In this document: positions 19,729 to 28,472 of the stretch, piece after piece
Layout of the letters: the number at the start of each line of letters is the position of its first letter
Numbering within the stretch: position 1 is the stretch's first letter
NCBI RefSeq assembly: GCF_000473265.1
Contig: NZ_KI421511.1
Span: forward strand, 1,663,731-1,727,730
Reading direction: 5' to 3'
DNA from: Amycolatopsis thermoflava N1165
GTDB taxonomy: Bacteria > Actinomycetota > Actinomycetes > Mycobacteriales > Pseudonocardiaceae
Length of the DNA stretch: 64,000 nucleotides
The notes under the pieces: generated by a model
Database searches by the model: none
What the model saw: the letters and a program-made list of their open reading frames with translations, nothing else
Told to the model about the DNA's origin: nothing
Position numbers and translations under genes: made by a program

Positions 19729-20880
19729 GTGGAGGAACGCGGGTGGCGTCCGCGGTGGTGGCTGTTCGCGGTCTTCGCCGTGGTCGCCGCGGTGCACCTG
19801 GCCGGCGGCGGGTGGGATTCGACCGCCGCGGTGGGGCTTCCGGCGGGCTTCGCCGCGACGCTGGTGCTGGTGTTCGTCCGGCGGGTGCCGTCCTGGGTCA
19901 CCGGCGAGTGGGAGTCGCGGCCGTGGTCGCGCTCGTGGGTGCGGGCGAGCCGCAACCGGACGATCGTCGCGCTCCCGTTCGCGCTGCTCGGGGTCGTGGC
20001 CGTCCTCATCGGACTGATCGATCACCCGCCGCACGGGACGGACGTGCTGTACGCCGCGTTCGTGGCCGCTCTCGCGGTGGGCCTGGTGGTGGTCCTGGTG
20101 GTGCGCTGGGGACGGGCCGTGCGGACGCTCCGGCTGCTCGCCGGTCCGCGAACCGCGCTTCCCGCCCGGTTCGACGCCGGCTCCGGCGAGACGGGAACCG
20201 TGACCTTCCCGGACGGCACGCGGGCGTATTTCACGCTGCACGACAGCCCGCGCGAGCTGATCAGGGAGTTCGAGCGCGCCGGCACGCTCCACGTCACCGC
20301 GGCCGCTCCCGGGAAGGTCCTGGCCGGACAGCCCGGGGGTGACGAGTTCGCCCGCGCCACCCTCAGGGTCGCCCGCGCGACCCGCACCCCGTCCCGGTCC
20401 TCGCTGAAACGGAGGCTGCGTCTGCGCACGGTCGCGTTCGCGGCCGTCGTCGCCGCGGGGGTCGCGCTCGAAGGTGCCGCCGTCGTCCTGGTCGGCGGGG
20501 CTCTGCCGTGGGTGCTGGCGGCGCCGATCCTGCTCGCCGTCGGGGCCGCGGCGCTGTGGCGGGCCCGGGTTGCGCGCGCGGTGCGGCTGCTCGCGGCCGG
20601 GCCGTGGACCTCGATCACCGCCGCGACGATGGCCACCGACGTCGACGGGCCGGTGTCCGGGTGGGTGGTGTTCCCGGACGGGCTGCGCGGTCGCTTCCAC
20701 ATCGAGTACTGCGCGCCGGACGTCGCGGCCGAACTGTTGCGCCGTCGGCGGTTGTGGGTCGCGGGCGCGCCGCGTCCGGGCGACGTCGCGGTGGGCCTCC
20801 CGGAGGGCGACACCTTCGCCATCGCCTGGCTCGCCGTCACCGACCGGCGCGCCCGGCGGCTCGATCACCCGCGCTTCTGA
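19729..20880 (+). CDS. internally duplicated membrane protein of unknown function
   Basis: I do not recognise this protein (383 residues from GTG 19729; GTG 19717 is an alternative, but the GGAGGAG at 19719-19725 fits the later start). It has two halves of the same plan: two TM helices, then a soluble domain of about 70 residues. Each domain has an FPDG turn (TVTFPDGTRAYF and WVVFPDGLRGRF), a helix rich in E, L and R, and a phrase like GQPGGDEFA or GLPEGDTFAIAW. This suggests gene-internal duplication. The 3' end overlaps the convergent crotonase gene by 16 bp. Confidence 0.75.
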   Translation: MEERGWRPRWWLFAVFAVVAAVHLAGGGWDSTAAVGLPAGFAATLVLVFVRRVPSWVTGEWESRPWSRSWVRASRNRTIVALPFALLGVVAVLIGLIDHPPHGTDVLYAAFVAALAVGLVVVLVVRWGRAVRTLRLLAGPRTALPARFDAGSGETGTVTFPDGTRAYFTLHDSPRELIREFERAGTLHVTAAAPGKVLAGQPGGDEFARATLRVARATRTPSRSSLKRRLRLRTVAFAAVVAAGVALEGAAVVLVGGALPWVLAAPILLAVGAAALWRARVARAVRLLAAGPWTSITAATMATDVDGPVSGWVVFPDGLRGRFHIEYCAPDVAAELLRRRRLWVAGAPRPGDVAVGLPEGDTFAIAWLAVTDRRARRLDHPRF

Positions 20881-21851
20881 TCCCCGAACGGCTCGTCCCG
20901 CTCCCGCACCGCCGCGCGGAAACCCTCACTCCGCGCCCGCTCCTGGAAGGCGTAGCCCTCGCGGGTGTGCCGGGAGATGCCGTCGAACACGGTGCTGATC
21001 ATCGCCGAGTTGTGGATGCCTTGCGTGGTCAGCGCGCTGTTCAGCGCGAGCTTCACCATCATCAGCTGGTTCACCGGCAGCAGCGCGATCCTGGCGACCA
21101 GCTCCTCGGTCACCTCGTCCAGGCGGTCCGCCGGCGCGGACTCCACCGCCAGCCCCCACTCGGCGGCCTGCCGCCCGGTGATGAGGTCGCCGGTGAAGAG
21201 CAGCCGCTTCGCGCGCTGGTCGCCGAGCCGGTGGGCCCACAGCCCGGTCGCGGGCACGCCCCACACCCGGGTGGGCGGGTAGCCGATCCGGGTGTCGTCG
21301 GCGGCCACGATCAGGTCGCAATGCAGCGCGATGTCCGTGCCGCCCGCCACGCAGAACCCGTGCAGCTTCGCCACCGTCGGCTTGTTCGCGTGCAGCAGGC
21401 TGGCGTAGCCGCGGTTGAACCGGCTCATCAGCGCGTAGTCGGCCATCGGGTCCCACTGCCGGGACGGGTCGTGGTTGCGTGCCTGCGCGGCGGCGTCCAG
21501 CACGGTCCCGGCGCGGTCCTGGCCTTCCGGCGCCGCACCCTGCTCGGCGAAGATCGACAGGTCGTAGCCGCCGCAGAAACCCTTGCCCCGCCCGGAAACG
21601 AGGATCACGTGCACACCCGGGTCGAGGTCGGCGCGTTCCACCGCGTCGGCCAGTTCGAACGGGGTGTCGGCGGTGATCGCGTTCCCCCGCTCCGGCCGGT
21701 CGAACGTGATCCGGGCGATCCGCCCGGTCACCTCGTAGGTCAGGGTCCGGTAGTTCCCGGTCCGCTGCCCGGGCTCGCCGAACAGCGGGTCCGGCCCCTC
21801 GGTCCACCCGTCCCGCCATGCCGCGGGACGGGAGCCTGCGTCATCGGTCAT
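20865..21851 (-). CDS. enoyl-CoA hydratase/isomerase-family protein (crotonase)
   Basis: This 328-residue crotonase-fold protein acts on acyl-CoA thioesters. Oxyanion-hole segments are GRGKGFCGGYDLS and GFCVAGGTDIAL; the latter contributes the second backbone NH. It has a longer N-terminus (about 35 residues) and a longer middle loop than housekeeping EchA, a form seen in actinobacterial paralogues. I chose ATG 21851 because TACGGT sits 6 nt upstream on the minus strand, the leaderless pattern seen elsewhere; GTG 21854 is the alternative. Reaction and substrate are not determinable. Confidence 0.87.
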   Translation of the reverse strand: MTDDAGSRPAAWRDGWTEGPDPLFGEPGQRTGNYRTLTYEVTGRIARITFDRPERGNAITADTPFELADAVERADLDPGVHVILVSGRGKGFCGGYDLSIFAEQGAAPEGQDRAGTVLDAAAQARNHDPSRQWDPMADYALMSRFNRGYASLLHANKPTVAKLHGFCVAGGTDIALHCDLIVAADDTRIGYPPTRVWGVPATGLWAHRLGDQRAKRLLFTGDLITGRQAAEWGLAVESAPADRLDEVTEELVARIALLPVNQLMMVKLALNSALTTQGIHNSAMISTVFDGISRHTREGYAFQERARSEGFRAAVRERDEPFGDQKRG

Positions 21852-21866
21852 CACCCGACCGTAGCG

Positions 21867-23054
21867 TCAGCCGCGCACCGGCAGCAGCCGCACGACCTGC
21901 AGCGCCGTCGCCAGTTCGGCGACCGCCTTCGGATCGCCTAGCCCGCGCCCGGTGAGCCCTTCGACCCGCCGCAACCGGTAGCGCACCGTGTTGGCGTGGC
22001 AGTAGAGCCGCTTGCCCGCCTCCGCGGCGGACCCGCCGCAGGCGAACCACGCGTCGAGGGTGTCGACCAGCACCTTCCGGTCGGCGGTCGGCAGGTCCAG
22101 CAGCGGGCCGAACACCGTGCTCGCGACCCGCTCGGCCTCCCCGGGCGCGGCGGCGATCAGCACGGCCACCGGCGCGTCGTCCCAGGGCGCGACGTCGGCC
22201 CGCCCGGGCGGCAGGGTGCCCAGCGCCAGCCGCGCGAGCCGCAACGCCCGCGGAGTTTCCCGCAGGTGCGGGTAGGCGGGGCTGAGGCCGATCCGCGAGG
22301 TGGCCCGGCCGCGCAGCAGGTCCGGCAGCCGCTCCCCCAGCGACGGGTACGGCAGCGCCAGCACACCGATGTGCTCCTCGGGCGAGAGCCGCCACGCCGA
22401 ACGGATCCCGCCCGCCCGCAGCCGCGGCTCGATGCCCACCAGAGAGCGTTTCCCCAGCTCCGGGTTCTCGGCGGCCACGACCACGAAGCAGCCCTCCACC
22501 GGCAGTCCCAGCGTCTGCGCGGCCTCCCACAGCGTGTCCTGGCTGCCGAGCACACCGGTGAACAGCGCCTCGACCAGCATCGACCGCTCGTGCTCGCGTT
22601 CCAGCATGATCTGCGACGCGGTGTCCCGGTAGGCGTCGGCCATCGCGTCGGTGTAGGTCCCGACCAGCCGCCACACCGTCGCCGCGAAGTCGACCAGAAC
22701 CCGGTCGTCCACCTCGGACGCCCGCGCCTTGGCCACGAGCGCGTCCCACAGGTGCGCGAACCCGACGCGGTAGGCCCGCACCACCTCCGGCAACGGCGCA
22801 CCCTGCTGGGCTCGCTCGCGTCCGGTGGCCCACGGCGCGGACAGGTCGGGCGCGTGCTCGCTGACGAACTGCCGCAGGATCAGCTCGGCGTTGTCCCGCA
22901 CCGACTGCCGCAGCGACCCGGCAGGCACCGGATCACCGGCCTGGTAGAGCACGACCTCGCGGCGGATGCGTTCGGAAACCGCGTCGGCGAGGTCGTCGAG
23001 CTCGCCGAGCAGCGCGGTGACCAGGGCGTCGATGCCCGAGTTGTCCGTTGGCAC
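21867..23054 (-). CDS. PucR/CdaR-family transcriptional regulator
   Basis: This 395-residue regulator ends in the PucR-type helix-turn-helix (LVDTLDAWFACGGSAAEAGKRLYCHANTVRYRLRR, residues about 325-365), the signature of the PucR/CdaR family. A central GGDEF-like region and a helical N-terminus probably sense a ligand. The GTG start at 23054 has TAAGCT 6 nt upstream and no ribosome site, so it is probably leaderless. It is divergent from the Tat protein/GMC operon and 15 bp downstream of its stop is the crotonase start, so it may control either side. Confidence 0.9.
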   Translation of the reverse strand: MPTDNSGIDALVTALLGELDDLADAVSERIRREVVLYQAGDPVPAGSLRQSVRDNAELILRQFVSEHAPDLSAPWATGRERAQQGAPLPEVVRAYRVGFAHLWDALVAKARASEVDDRVLVDFAATVWRLVGTYTDAMADAYRDTASQIMLEREHERSMLVEALFTGVLGSQDTLWEAAQTLGLPVEGCFVVVAAENPELGKRSLVGIEPRLRAGGIRSAWRLSPEEHIGVLALPYPSLGERLPDLLRGRATSRIGLSPAYPHLRETPRALRLARLALGTLPPGRADVAPWDDAPVAVLIAAAPGEAERVASTVFGPLLDLPTADRKVLVDTLDAWFACGGSAAEAGKRLYCHANTVRYRLRRVEGLTGRGLGDPKAVAELATALQVVRLLPVRG

Positions 23055-23060
23055 CCCGGC

Positions 23061-23095
23061 AGCTTAGATGCGCCCGCTTTGTTCCCCGGCACAAA
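23061..23095 (-). promoter_or_regulatory. pucR-type gene promoter with TTTGT-N8-ACAAA dyad
   Basis: On the minus strand a -10-like TAAGCT (complement of 23061-23066) ends 6 nt before the GTG start. Upstream is a perfect inverted repeat TTTGT-N8-ACAAA (23078-23095), placed where a repressor or autoregulator would sit over the -35 area. The binder is inferred to be the PucR-family protein or an unlinked factor. Confidence 0.45.
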
Positions 23096-23133
23096 ACCCC
23101 GCGGTGACGAGTTGTCGCCGGGGACATGGGCTG

Positions 23134-23175
23134 CGGTGAACGGTTCACCGAGGATTGCGCCATCCGGCGCAATCC
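23134..23175 (+). promoter_or_regulatory. two adjacent palindromes before the Tat/GMC operon
   Basis: CGGTGAAC-G-GTTCACCG (23134-23150) is a perfect 17-bp palindrome. One base later GGATTGCGCC-ATCC-GGCGCAATCC (23152-23175) is a perfect 10-bp inverted repeat with a 4-nt spacer. Both lie 45-90 bp before the Tat-protein start and read like stacked operators; the second could also form an RNA hairpin in the leader. Confidence 0.5.
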
Positions 23176-23220
23176 CGGCACCGCCGCCGGGCACGCGCCG
23201 CCCACCACAGGAGAACATCG

Positions 23221-24120
23221 ATGCCACACGCTGACAACGACGTCGGCCGCCGGGCCTTCCTGGCCAGGATCGGCGTGCTGGGCGCCGCGGTCGCCGCGGG
23301 GAGCCTGCTCCCCGGGACCGCCACGGCCGCACCGCGACCGGTCCGCGCCGCGGGCCTGACCGACGTGGTCGCCGCCCTCCGCCCGGTGCTCGCCGAACTC
23401 GCGCGCGACACCCTCAACGGGCTGGTCGTGATGACCTGCCCGGGCCCGGACGCCTACTCCCGCGCCCAGGGCACGCCACGCACCGAACCGGGCGCGCTGG
23501 AGGCCAGGGCCACCGACTTCCTGATCAAGGCACTCGACGAGTACGTCCCGTTCCCGGACCAGCTCGCCACGCCGCTCACCCAGAGCCTGGCCACCGGGCT
23601 GTCCGGCACGCCACTGCCGTCCGCGCTGCTGGACCTGCCGCTCAGCGGCGTGCGGACACTGGACACGGCCCTGCGCACGCTGCTGGAGAACGACGACACG
23701 CTGCCGCTGTCCTCGCTGATCGCGATGCTGCTGAACCTGGTCGCCACCGAGGTGAACCCGCTCGCGCTCGGCGGCGCGTTCCTCTCCCCGTTCGCGCGGC
23801 TGTCCTACGCCGACAAGTGCCGCGTCTTCGAACAGCTCGAAGGCCCGCACGCCGGGCTCGTCGCGCTGCTGGACGCGAACCTGCCCGAGCCGCTCCGCGC
23901 CTCGGTGTCCGGGGTCCTGCAGTTCGTGGCCGGCGCGGTGCTGGAGTTCGCCGCGTACGGCAGCAGCTGCGAGTGGGCGGTGTTCGACCCGGCCACGAAG
24001 ACGATCAGCGCCCGCCCGGTCGGCTGGCAGCTGTCCGGCTACCAGCCGCACGGCGTGGTGCACGGCTGGGACGACTTCCTCGGGTACTACCAGGGCCGCA
24101 CGAAGGTGGAGAACGTCTGA
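23221..24120 (+). CDS. Tat-exported partner protein of a GMC oxidoreductase (DUF5987-like)
   Basis: This 299-residue protein begins with a twin-arginine signal (GRRAFLARIGVLGAAVAAG, then an AxA-like cleavage near residue 37). The mature part is mostly helical and ends SGYQPHGVVHGWDDFLGYY, a phrase like that in the small-subunit/DUF5987 proteins next to GMC flavoenzymes and reminiscent of gluconate 2-dehydrogenase subunit 3. Its likely role is to help export and anchor the flavoenzyme. ATG 23221 has a GGAGAA site. Its TGA shares a base with the following ATG, so the two are translationally coupled. Family naming is from memory and only moderately sure. Confidence 0.7.
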   Translation: MPHADNDVGRRAFLARIGVLGAAVAAGSLLPGTATAAPRPVRAAGLTDVVAALRPVLAELARDTLNGLVVMTCPGPDAYSRAQGTPRTEPGALEARATDFLIKALDEYVPFPDQLATPLTQSLATGLSGTPLPSALLDLPLSGVRTLDTALRTLLENDDTLPLSSLIAMLLNLVATEVNPLALGGAFLSPFARLSYADKCRVFEQLEGPHAGLVALLDANLPEPLRASVSGVLQFVAGAVLEFAAYGSSCEWAVFDPATKTISARPVGWQLSGYQPHGVVHGWDDFLGYYQGRTKVENV

Positions 24121-25901
24121 TGCGTGACGTCATCGTCATCGGCGCCGGGGCGGGCGGCTCGGTGGTCGCCAAGGAACTGGCCGGCCGCGGCTTGGACGTG
24201 CTCGTCCTCGAAGCGGGCGGGTACGCCGACCCGGAGACCGACTGGACCCACTACGAGAACGACGCGAACAACCCGCTCACCGGGTTCATGCGGTTCGGAC
24301 CGGCGGACCGCTCCCGGCCGGCGTGGTTCCGCGAGACCCCGCAGAACTCGCTGTTGTGGCAGCTGGCCGGGGTCGGCGGCACCACGCAGCACTACTTCGG
24401 CAACTCGCCGCGCGCCTACCCGGGCGTGTTCGCCGGGTACGACGGGAGCGACGCGGCCGCCTACGACACCGCGCACCTCTTCCCGTTCACCTACGCCGAC
24501 CTGGTGCCCTACTACGAATGGGTCGAGGCCACCCTGCCGGTGCACACCGCGGCGATGGGCACCAAGGAGTCGGTGTTCTTCCGCGGCTGCGAGAAGCTCG
24601 GCATGGCGCTGCAGACCACGAAGACCACGACCGCCGACTCCTACCGGCCGCAGGAGAACGCGATCCTGCCGCCGGGCGGCACCGCGGGCCGGTTCAGCGG
24701 GCACGACGACCCGCGCGTGCAGTGGCCGCTGGCCACCGGCTGCACCTTCTGCGGCTACTGCTTCCAGGGCTGCAAGCACCCGGCGGGCGCGCCGCGCACG
24801 ATGGCGGCGAAGCGGTCCGCGGACAACTCGTACATGCCGATGGCGCTGACCGCCGACGCGTGGTCGCCGCACGGCAAGCCGGTCTCGCTGGTCACCGACG
24901 CCTTCGTCACCCGCATCCGGTCCGAGCAGCGCGGCGGCGAGACGGTGGCGACCGGGGTGTCGTGGCGCTCGGTCACCACGGGCGAGGAGCACACCGAGGA
25001 CGCCCGGGTCGTGGTGCTGTCCGCGGGCTGCACCGAGAACCCGCGGCTGTGGTTCAACAGCGGGCTGCCCAACCCCAACGACTGGGTCGGCCGCGGCTAC
25101 ACCGACCACTACTTCGACTGGGTGATCGGCCTGTTCGACGACTACACCGGGTCCACCAAGGGCGCGGCGTCGGCGGCGCGGGCGGACTTCCCCGGCCGCG
25201 GCGGCATCATGAACGTCGGGCTGCCGCCGGCGATCCAGCAGTTCGCGCTCACCTTCTCCGACAGCGGGATCCGCGGGCAGTACGGCAACGGACGCGGTTT
25301 CACGGGGCCGTGGGACGGCCCCACCGGGCGGCTGATGGGCGAGGAGCTCAAGGAGGTGCTGACCCACGGCGCGGACCGGTTGTTCAACATCCTGATCATG
25401 ACCGACGACGACGTCGAGCCGCACAACCGGGCGACGCTGTCGGCGCTGCCCGCGGACGAGCACGGGCCGGTGGCGAAGGTCGAGATGCGGCAGCGGGCGC
25501 GCTCGGCGCGCACCGTGGCGAACCGGGAGTTCCTGGCCCGCAAGGCGGTCGAAGTGGTCCGCGCGGCCGGGGCGCGGAAGGTGTTCCGGATCGACTGGCC
25601 GCCGCTGATCCTGCACGTCCACTCGTCGATGCGGATGGGACTGTCCGAACGCGACTCGGTGCTGGACGACGCGGCCGAGGCCCGCTGGGTGCGGCGCCTG
25701 TTCGTCGCCGACAACTCGGCGCTGGCCAACGCGCTCGGCGGCCCCAACCCGACGCTGACCAGCCAGGCCGTGGCGACCCGCACGGCGGAGCAGATCGTGC
25801 GGCGCTACTTCGGCGGCGAGGGCTGGGTGCGCACGGAGTCGCCCGTGGTGTCCACGGACGCCCGCGTCACCCGGCGGTTCGCGCAGGTGGCCGCGAACTG
25901 A
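24120..25901 (+). CDS. GMC-family flavin oxidoreductase with cysteine cluster
   Basis: This 593-residue glucose-methanol-choline oxidoreductase has the FAD fold VIVIGAGAGGSVVAKELA at the N-terminus and VLEAGGY after it. The C-terminus has HVHSSMRMG (catalytic His region) and NPTLTSQAVATRTAEQI. An unusual GCTFCGYCFQGCKH segment near residue 210 gives CxxCxxCxxxC, hinting at an iron-sulfur or zinc site as in membrane sugar dehydrogenases. It has no signal of its own, so it may be exported with its Tat partner, with which it overlaps by one base. Substrate could be a sugar, sterol or alcohol. The last ten codons and terminator are repeated downstream. Confidence 0.85.
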   Translation: MRDVIVIGAGAGGSVVAKELAGRGLDVLVLEAGGYADPETDWTHYENDANNPLTGFMRFGPADRSRPAWFRETPQNSLLWQLAGVGGTTQHYFGNSPRAYPGVFAGYDGSDAAAYDTAHLFPFTYADLVPYYEWVEATLPVHTAAMGTKESVFFRGCEKLGMALQTTKTTTADSYRPQENAILPPGGTAGRFSGHDDPRVQWPLATGCTFCGYCFQGCKHPAGAPRTMAAKRSADNSYMPMALTADAWSPHGKPVSLVTDAFVTRIRSEQRGGETVATGVSWRSVTTGEEHTEDARVVVLSAGCTENPRLWFNSGLPNPNDWVGRGYTDHYFDWVIGLFDDYTGSTKGAASAARADFPGRGGIMNVGLPPAIQQFALTFSDSGIRGQYGNGRGFTGPWDGPTGRLMGEELKEVLTHGADRLFNILIMTDDDVEPHNRATLSALPADEHGPVAKVEMRQRARSARTVANREFLARKAVEVVRAAGARKVFRIDWPPLILHVHSSMRMGLSERDSVLDDAAEARWVRRLFVADNSALANALGGPNPTLTSQAVATRTAEQIVRRYFGGEGWVRTESPVVSTDARVTRRFAQVAAN

Positions 25902-26812
25902 GCGCGGCGGCCGCCGGGGAGCAAGGGCCCCGGCGGCCGCCCACACCCGGCAGTCGCCACCTGCGCGGGCCCCGGACGACCCGGCAGCAGGCCGGTCGCC
26001 GCGACCCCGCAGCCGCGCCGGACACACCACCTGCGACGCCGCACCACCGACGGCCACCCGCCGGGCGGCACGACACCGGATCCAGCCAGCCCGAAGCCGC
26101 GGCCGCCGGGTGTCGAGAACCGGGCGGTTCGCGCAGATGGCCGCGAACTGAGCGTGGGCGGCCGCCGGGGAGCAGGGGCCCGGCGGCCGCCCACACCCGG
26201 CAGTCGCCACCTGCGCGGGACCCGGACGACCCGGCACCAGGCCGGGCGCCGCGACCCCGCAGCCGGGCCGCCCCGCCGGACACACCACCTGCGACACCGC
26301 ACCACCGACGGCCACCCGCCGGGCGGCACGACACCTGATCCAGCCAGCCCGAAGCCGCGGCCGCCGGGTGTCGAGAACTCAGCGGTTCGCGCAAGTGGCG
26401 GCGAACTGAGCGCGGCGGCCGCCGGGGAGCAGGGGCCCCGGCGGCCGCCCACACCCGGCAGTCGCCGCCTGCGCGGGACCCGGACGACCCGGCAGCAGGC
26501 CGGGCGCCGCGACCCCGCAGCCGGGCCGCCCCGCCGGACACACCACCGAGGCCACCCACCGGGCGGCAACACACGGGATCCCCAACCCGCCACCCCGCCG
26601 GATGTCGTGACCCCGCGGCTCCCGCACACCCGGCAGTGACCACCGATCATCCGCGGGATCCGGACGAGCCGGCAGCGGGGCGCCCCGACCCCGGCAGCCG
26701 GGCCGCCCCGCCGGACACACCACCCGCACCACCCCACTGCCACCCACCGGGTGGCCCGCCACCGGACACAGCCAACCCCACCCGCCACGCGCCGGATGTC
26801 GAGAACCGGGCG
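25871..26812. repeat. tandem array of ~250-bp units seeded by the GMC gene 3' end
   Basis: Nearly four copies follow each other: A 25871-26119, B 26120-26377, C 26378-26611 and a diverged partial D 26612-26812. Each full unit starts with the last codons of the GMC gene (CGGTTCGCGCA, then the GCGAACTGA stop context). A large GC hairpin follows, then CACACCCGGCAGTCGCC, a GGGCCGCCCCGCCGGACACAC block, and the closing TGTCGAGAA. Periods are about 250 and 258 bp; D lacks the first ~75 bp. No unit encodes a convincing protein. The region explains the whole 960-bp gap before the next gene. Confidence 0.9.
25906..25941 (+). terminator. GMC operon terminator hairpin (copies at 26156-26192 and 26414-26449)
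   Basis: A perfect 14-bp stem (25906-25919 with 25928-25941) starts 5 bp after the GMC stop. The same hairpin recurs in repeat copies B (26156-26169 with 26179-26192) and C (26414-26427 with 26436-26449). In B one inner C is lost and one outer G gained, yet a full 14-bp stem remains. Confidence 0.75.
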
Positions 26813-26861
26813 GCCGCTCCGACCTGTCCGTGGAAACCACCGCGGACCGGAAGGACCTGGA

Positions 26862-28427
26862 ATGACCCACGCGATCCCGGCGAAGGCCGGACGGCGGGAG
26901 TGGCTCGCGCTCGCCGTGCTCGCCCTGCCCACCCTGCTCGTCTCCATCGACGTCTACGTCCTGCTGCTCGCCCTGCCGCACCTGACCGCCGACCTGGGCG
27001 CGAGCAGCGTCGAGCAGCTCTGGATCACCGACGTCTATGGCTTCCTCATGGCCGGGTTCCTCATCACGATGGGCACGCTCGGCGACCGCATCGGCCGCCG
27101 GAAGCTGCTGCTCATCGGCGCGGCCGCGTTCGGGGCCGCCTCGATCGCCGCCGCCTTCGCGTCCACCCCCGCGATGCTGATCGCGGCCCGCGCGGTCCTC
27201 GGGGTCGCCGGCGCCGTCCTCGCGCCGTCCACGATGTCGCTGATCCGCACCCTCTTCCGCGACCCGCGGCAGATGGGGCTGGCGATCGGGCTGTGGGGCA
27301 TGTGCTTCTCGGCCGGGGCGGTGATCGGCCCGGTGGCCGGCGGCGCCCTGCTCGCGCACTTCTGGTGGGGCTCGGTGTTCCTGCTCGGCGTGCCCGCGAT
27401 GGCGGTGCTGCTCGTCGCGGGCCCGGTCCTGCTGCCCGAGTACCGCGACCCGGACGCCGGGAAGCCGGACCTGGTCAGCGTCGCGTTGTCGCTGGCCGCG
27501 GTGATCCCGGCGATCCACGGGCTCAAGGAACTGGCCCAGGACGGCTGGCGGCCGCTGCCGCTGGCGAGCCTGGCCGCCGGGATCGGGTTCGCCGTCCTGT
27601 TCGCCCGCAGGCAACGCCGCCTGGAGCACCCGCTGCTGGACCTGCGGCTGTTCGCGAACCGGTCGTTCAGCACGGCGCTGGGCGCGATGATGTCCGGCAC
27701 GCTGCTGATGGGCGCGCTGATGCTGTTCATCACCCAGGACCTGCAACTGGTCGAAGGCCTCTCCCCGCTCGGCGCGGCGCTGTGGATGATGCCCGCGATC
27801 GCCGCGAACACCGTGTCGTTCGTCGTGTCGCCGGTGCTCGCGCGCCGGTTCCGGCCCGCGTACCTGATCGGCGCCGGGCTGGTGGTCTCGGTGTGCGGGC
27901 TGATCGTGCTCACCCGGACCGGCGCCGCGTCGGGGCCGGGCACCGTGGCGACCGGGTTCGCGCTGATCTTCCTCGGCTCCGGCCCGCTGGTCACCCTGAG
28001 CACCGGCCTGATCATGGGCTCCGCGCCGGCCGAGAAGGCGGGCTCCGCCGCCGCCCTCAACGAGACCAGCGGCCAGTTCGGGTTCGCGTTCGGGCTCGCC
28101 GCGCTCGGCAGCATCGGCGCCGCGGTCTACACCAGCCGCTTCACCCCGCCGGCGACCGTTCCGGCCGGGGCCGCCGGCGCCGCGCGGGAAAGCCTCGCCG
28201 ACGCGGTCACCGCCGCCCGCGACCTGCCCCCGGACCTGGCCGCGGCGCTGCTCGCCCCGGCGCGCGAGGCGTTCACCGGCGGGCTGCACCTGGTCGCCGC
28301 GATCAGCGCCGCCGCGCTCGCCGTCGTGGCCGTGCTGATCGTCCGCCTGCTGCGCCAGGTTCCGCCGACCGGCGCAGCGGAGTCCGTTGTGGACACCCGG
28401 GTGGACCTTGACGCTCCGCGCGGGTGA
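26862..28427 (+). CDS. DHA2-type MFS drug exporter (14 TM)
   Basis: This 521-residue major facilitator of the QacA/LfrA/SmvA type pumps out toxic compounds by proton antiport. It has about 14 TM segments, motif A (GTLGDRIGRRKLLLIG), the D1 motif LVSIDVYVLLLALP in TM1, and antiporter motif C (GMCFSAGAVIGPVAGG) in TM5. ATG 26862 has an AAGGA site; a longer upstream frame runs into the repeat array and is unlikely. No regulator is adjacent. The gene begins 50 bp after the tandem array. Confidence 0.9.
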   Translation: MTHAIPAKAGRREWLALAVLALPTLLVSIDVYVLLLALPHLTADLGASSVEQLWITDVYGFLMAGFLITMGTLGDRIGRRKLLLIGAAAFGAASIAAAFASTPAMLIAARAVLGVAGAVLAPSTMSLIRTLFRDPRQMGLAIGLWGMCFSAGAVIGPVAGGALLAHFWWGSVFLLGVPAMAVLLVAGPVLLPEYRDPDAGKPDLVSVALSLAAVIPAIHGLKELAQDGWRPLPLASLAAGIGFAVLFARRQRRLEHPLLDLRLFANRSFSTALGAMMSGTLLMGALMLFITQDLQLVEGLSPLGAALWMMPAIAANTVSFVVSPVLARRFRPAYLIGAGLVVSVCGLIVLTRTGAASGPGTVATGFALIFLGSGPLVTLSTGLIMGSAPAEKAGSAAALNETSGQFGFAFGLAALGSIGAAVYTSRFTPPATVPAGAAGAARESLADAVTAARDLPPDLAAALLAPAREAFTGGLHLVAAISAAALAVVAVLIVRLLRQVPPTGAAESVVDTRVDLDAPRG

Positions 28428-28472
28428 GCACTACCGTTTCCGCACCCGTGAACTGAACACCGAGGTGAGCCC

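Noticed and set aside
25871-26812. The tandem repeats as a CRISPR array
   Set aside because: The units are ~250 bp and similar through their full length, with no short repeats separated by unique spacers, and no cas genes are present.
25805-26947. Long open frames on both strands through the tandem array
   Set aside because: The frames stay open only because the DNA is so GC-rich; products are low-complexity R/G/P/W sequences with no start signal, and they change frame with the indels between copies.
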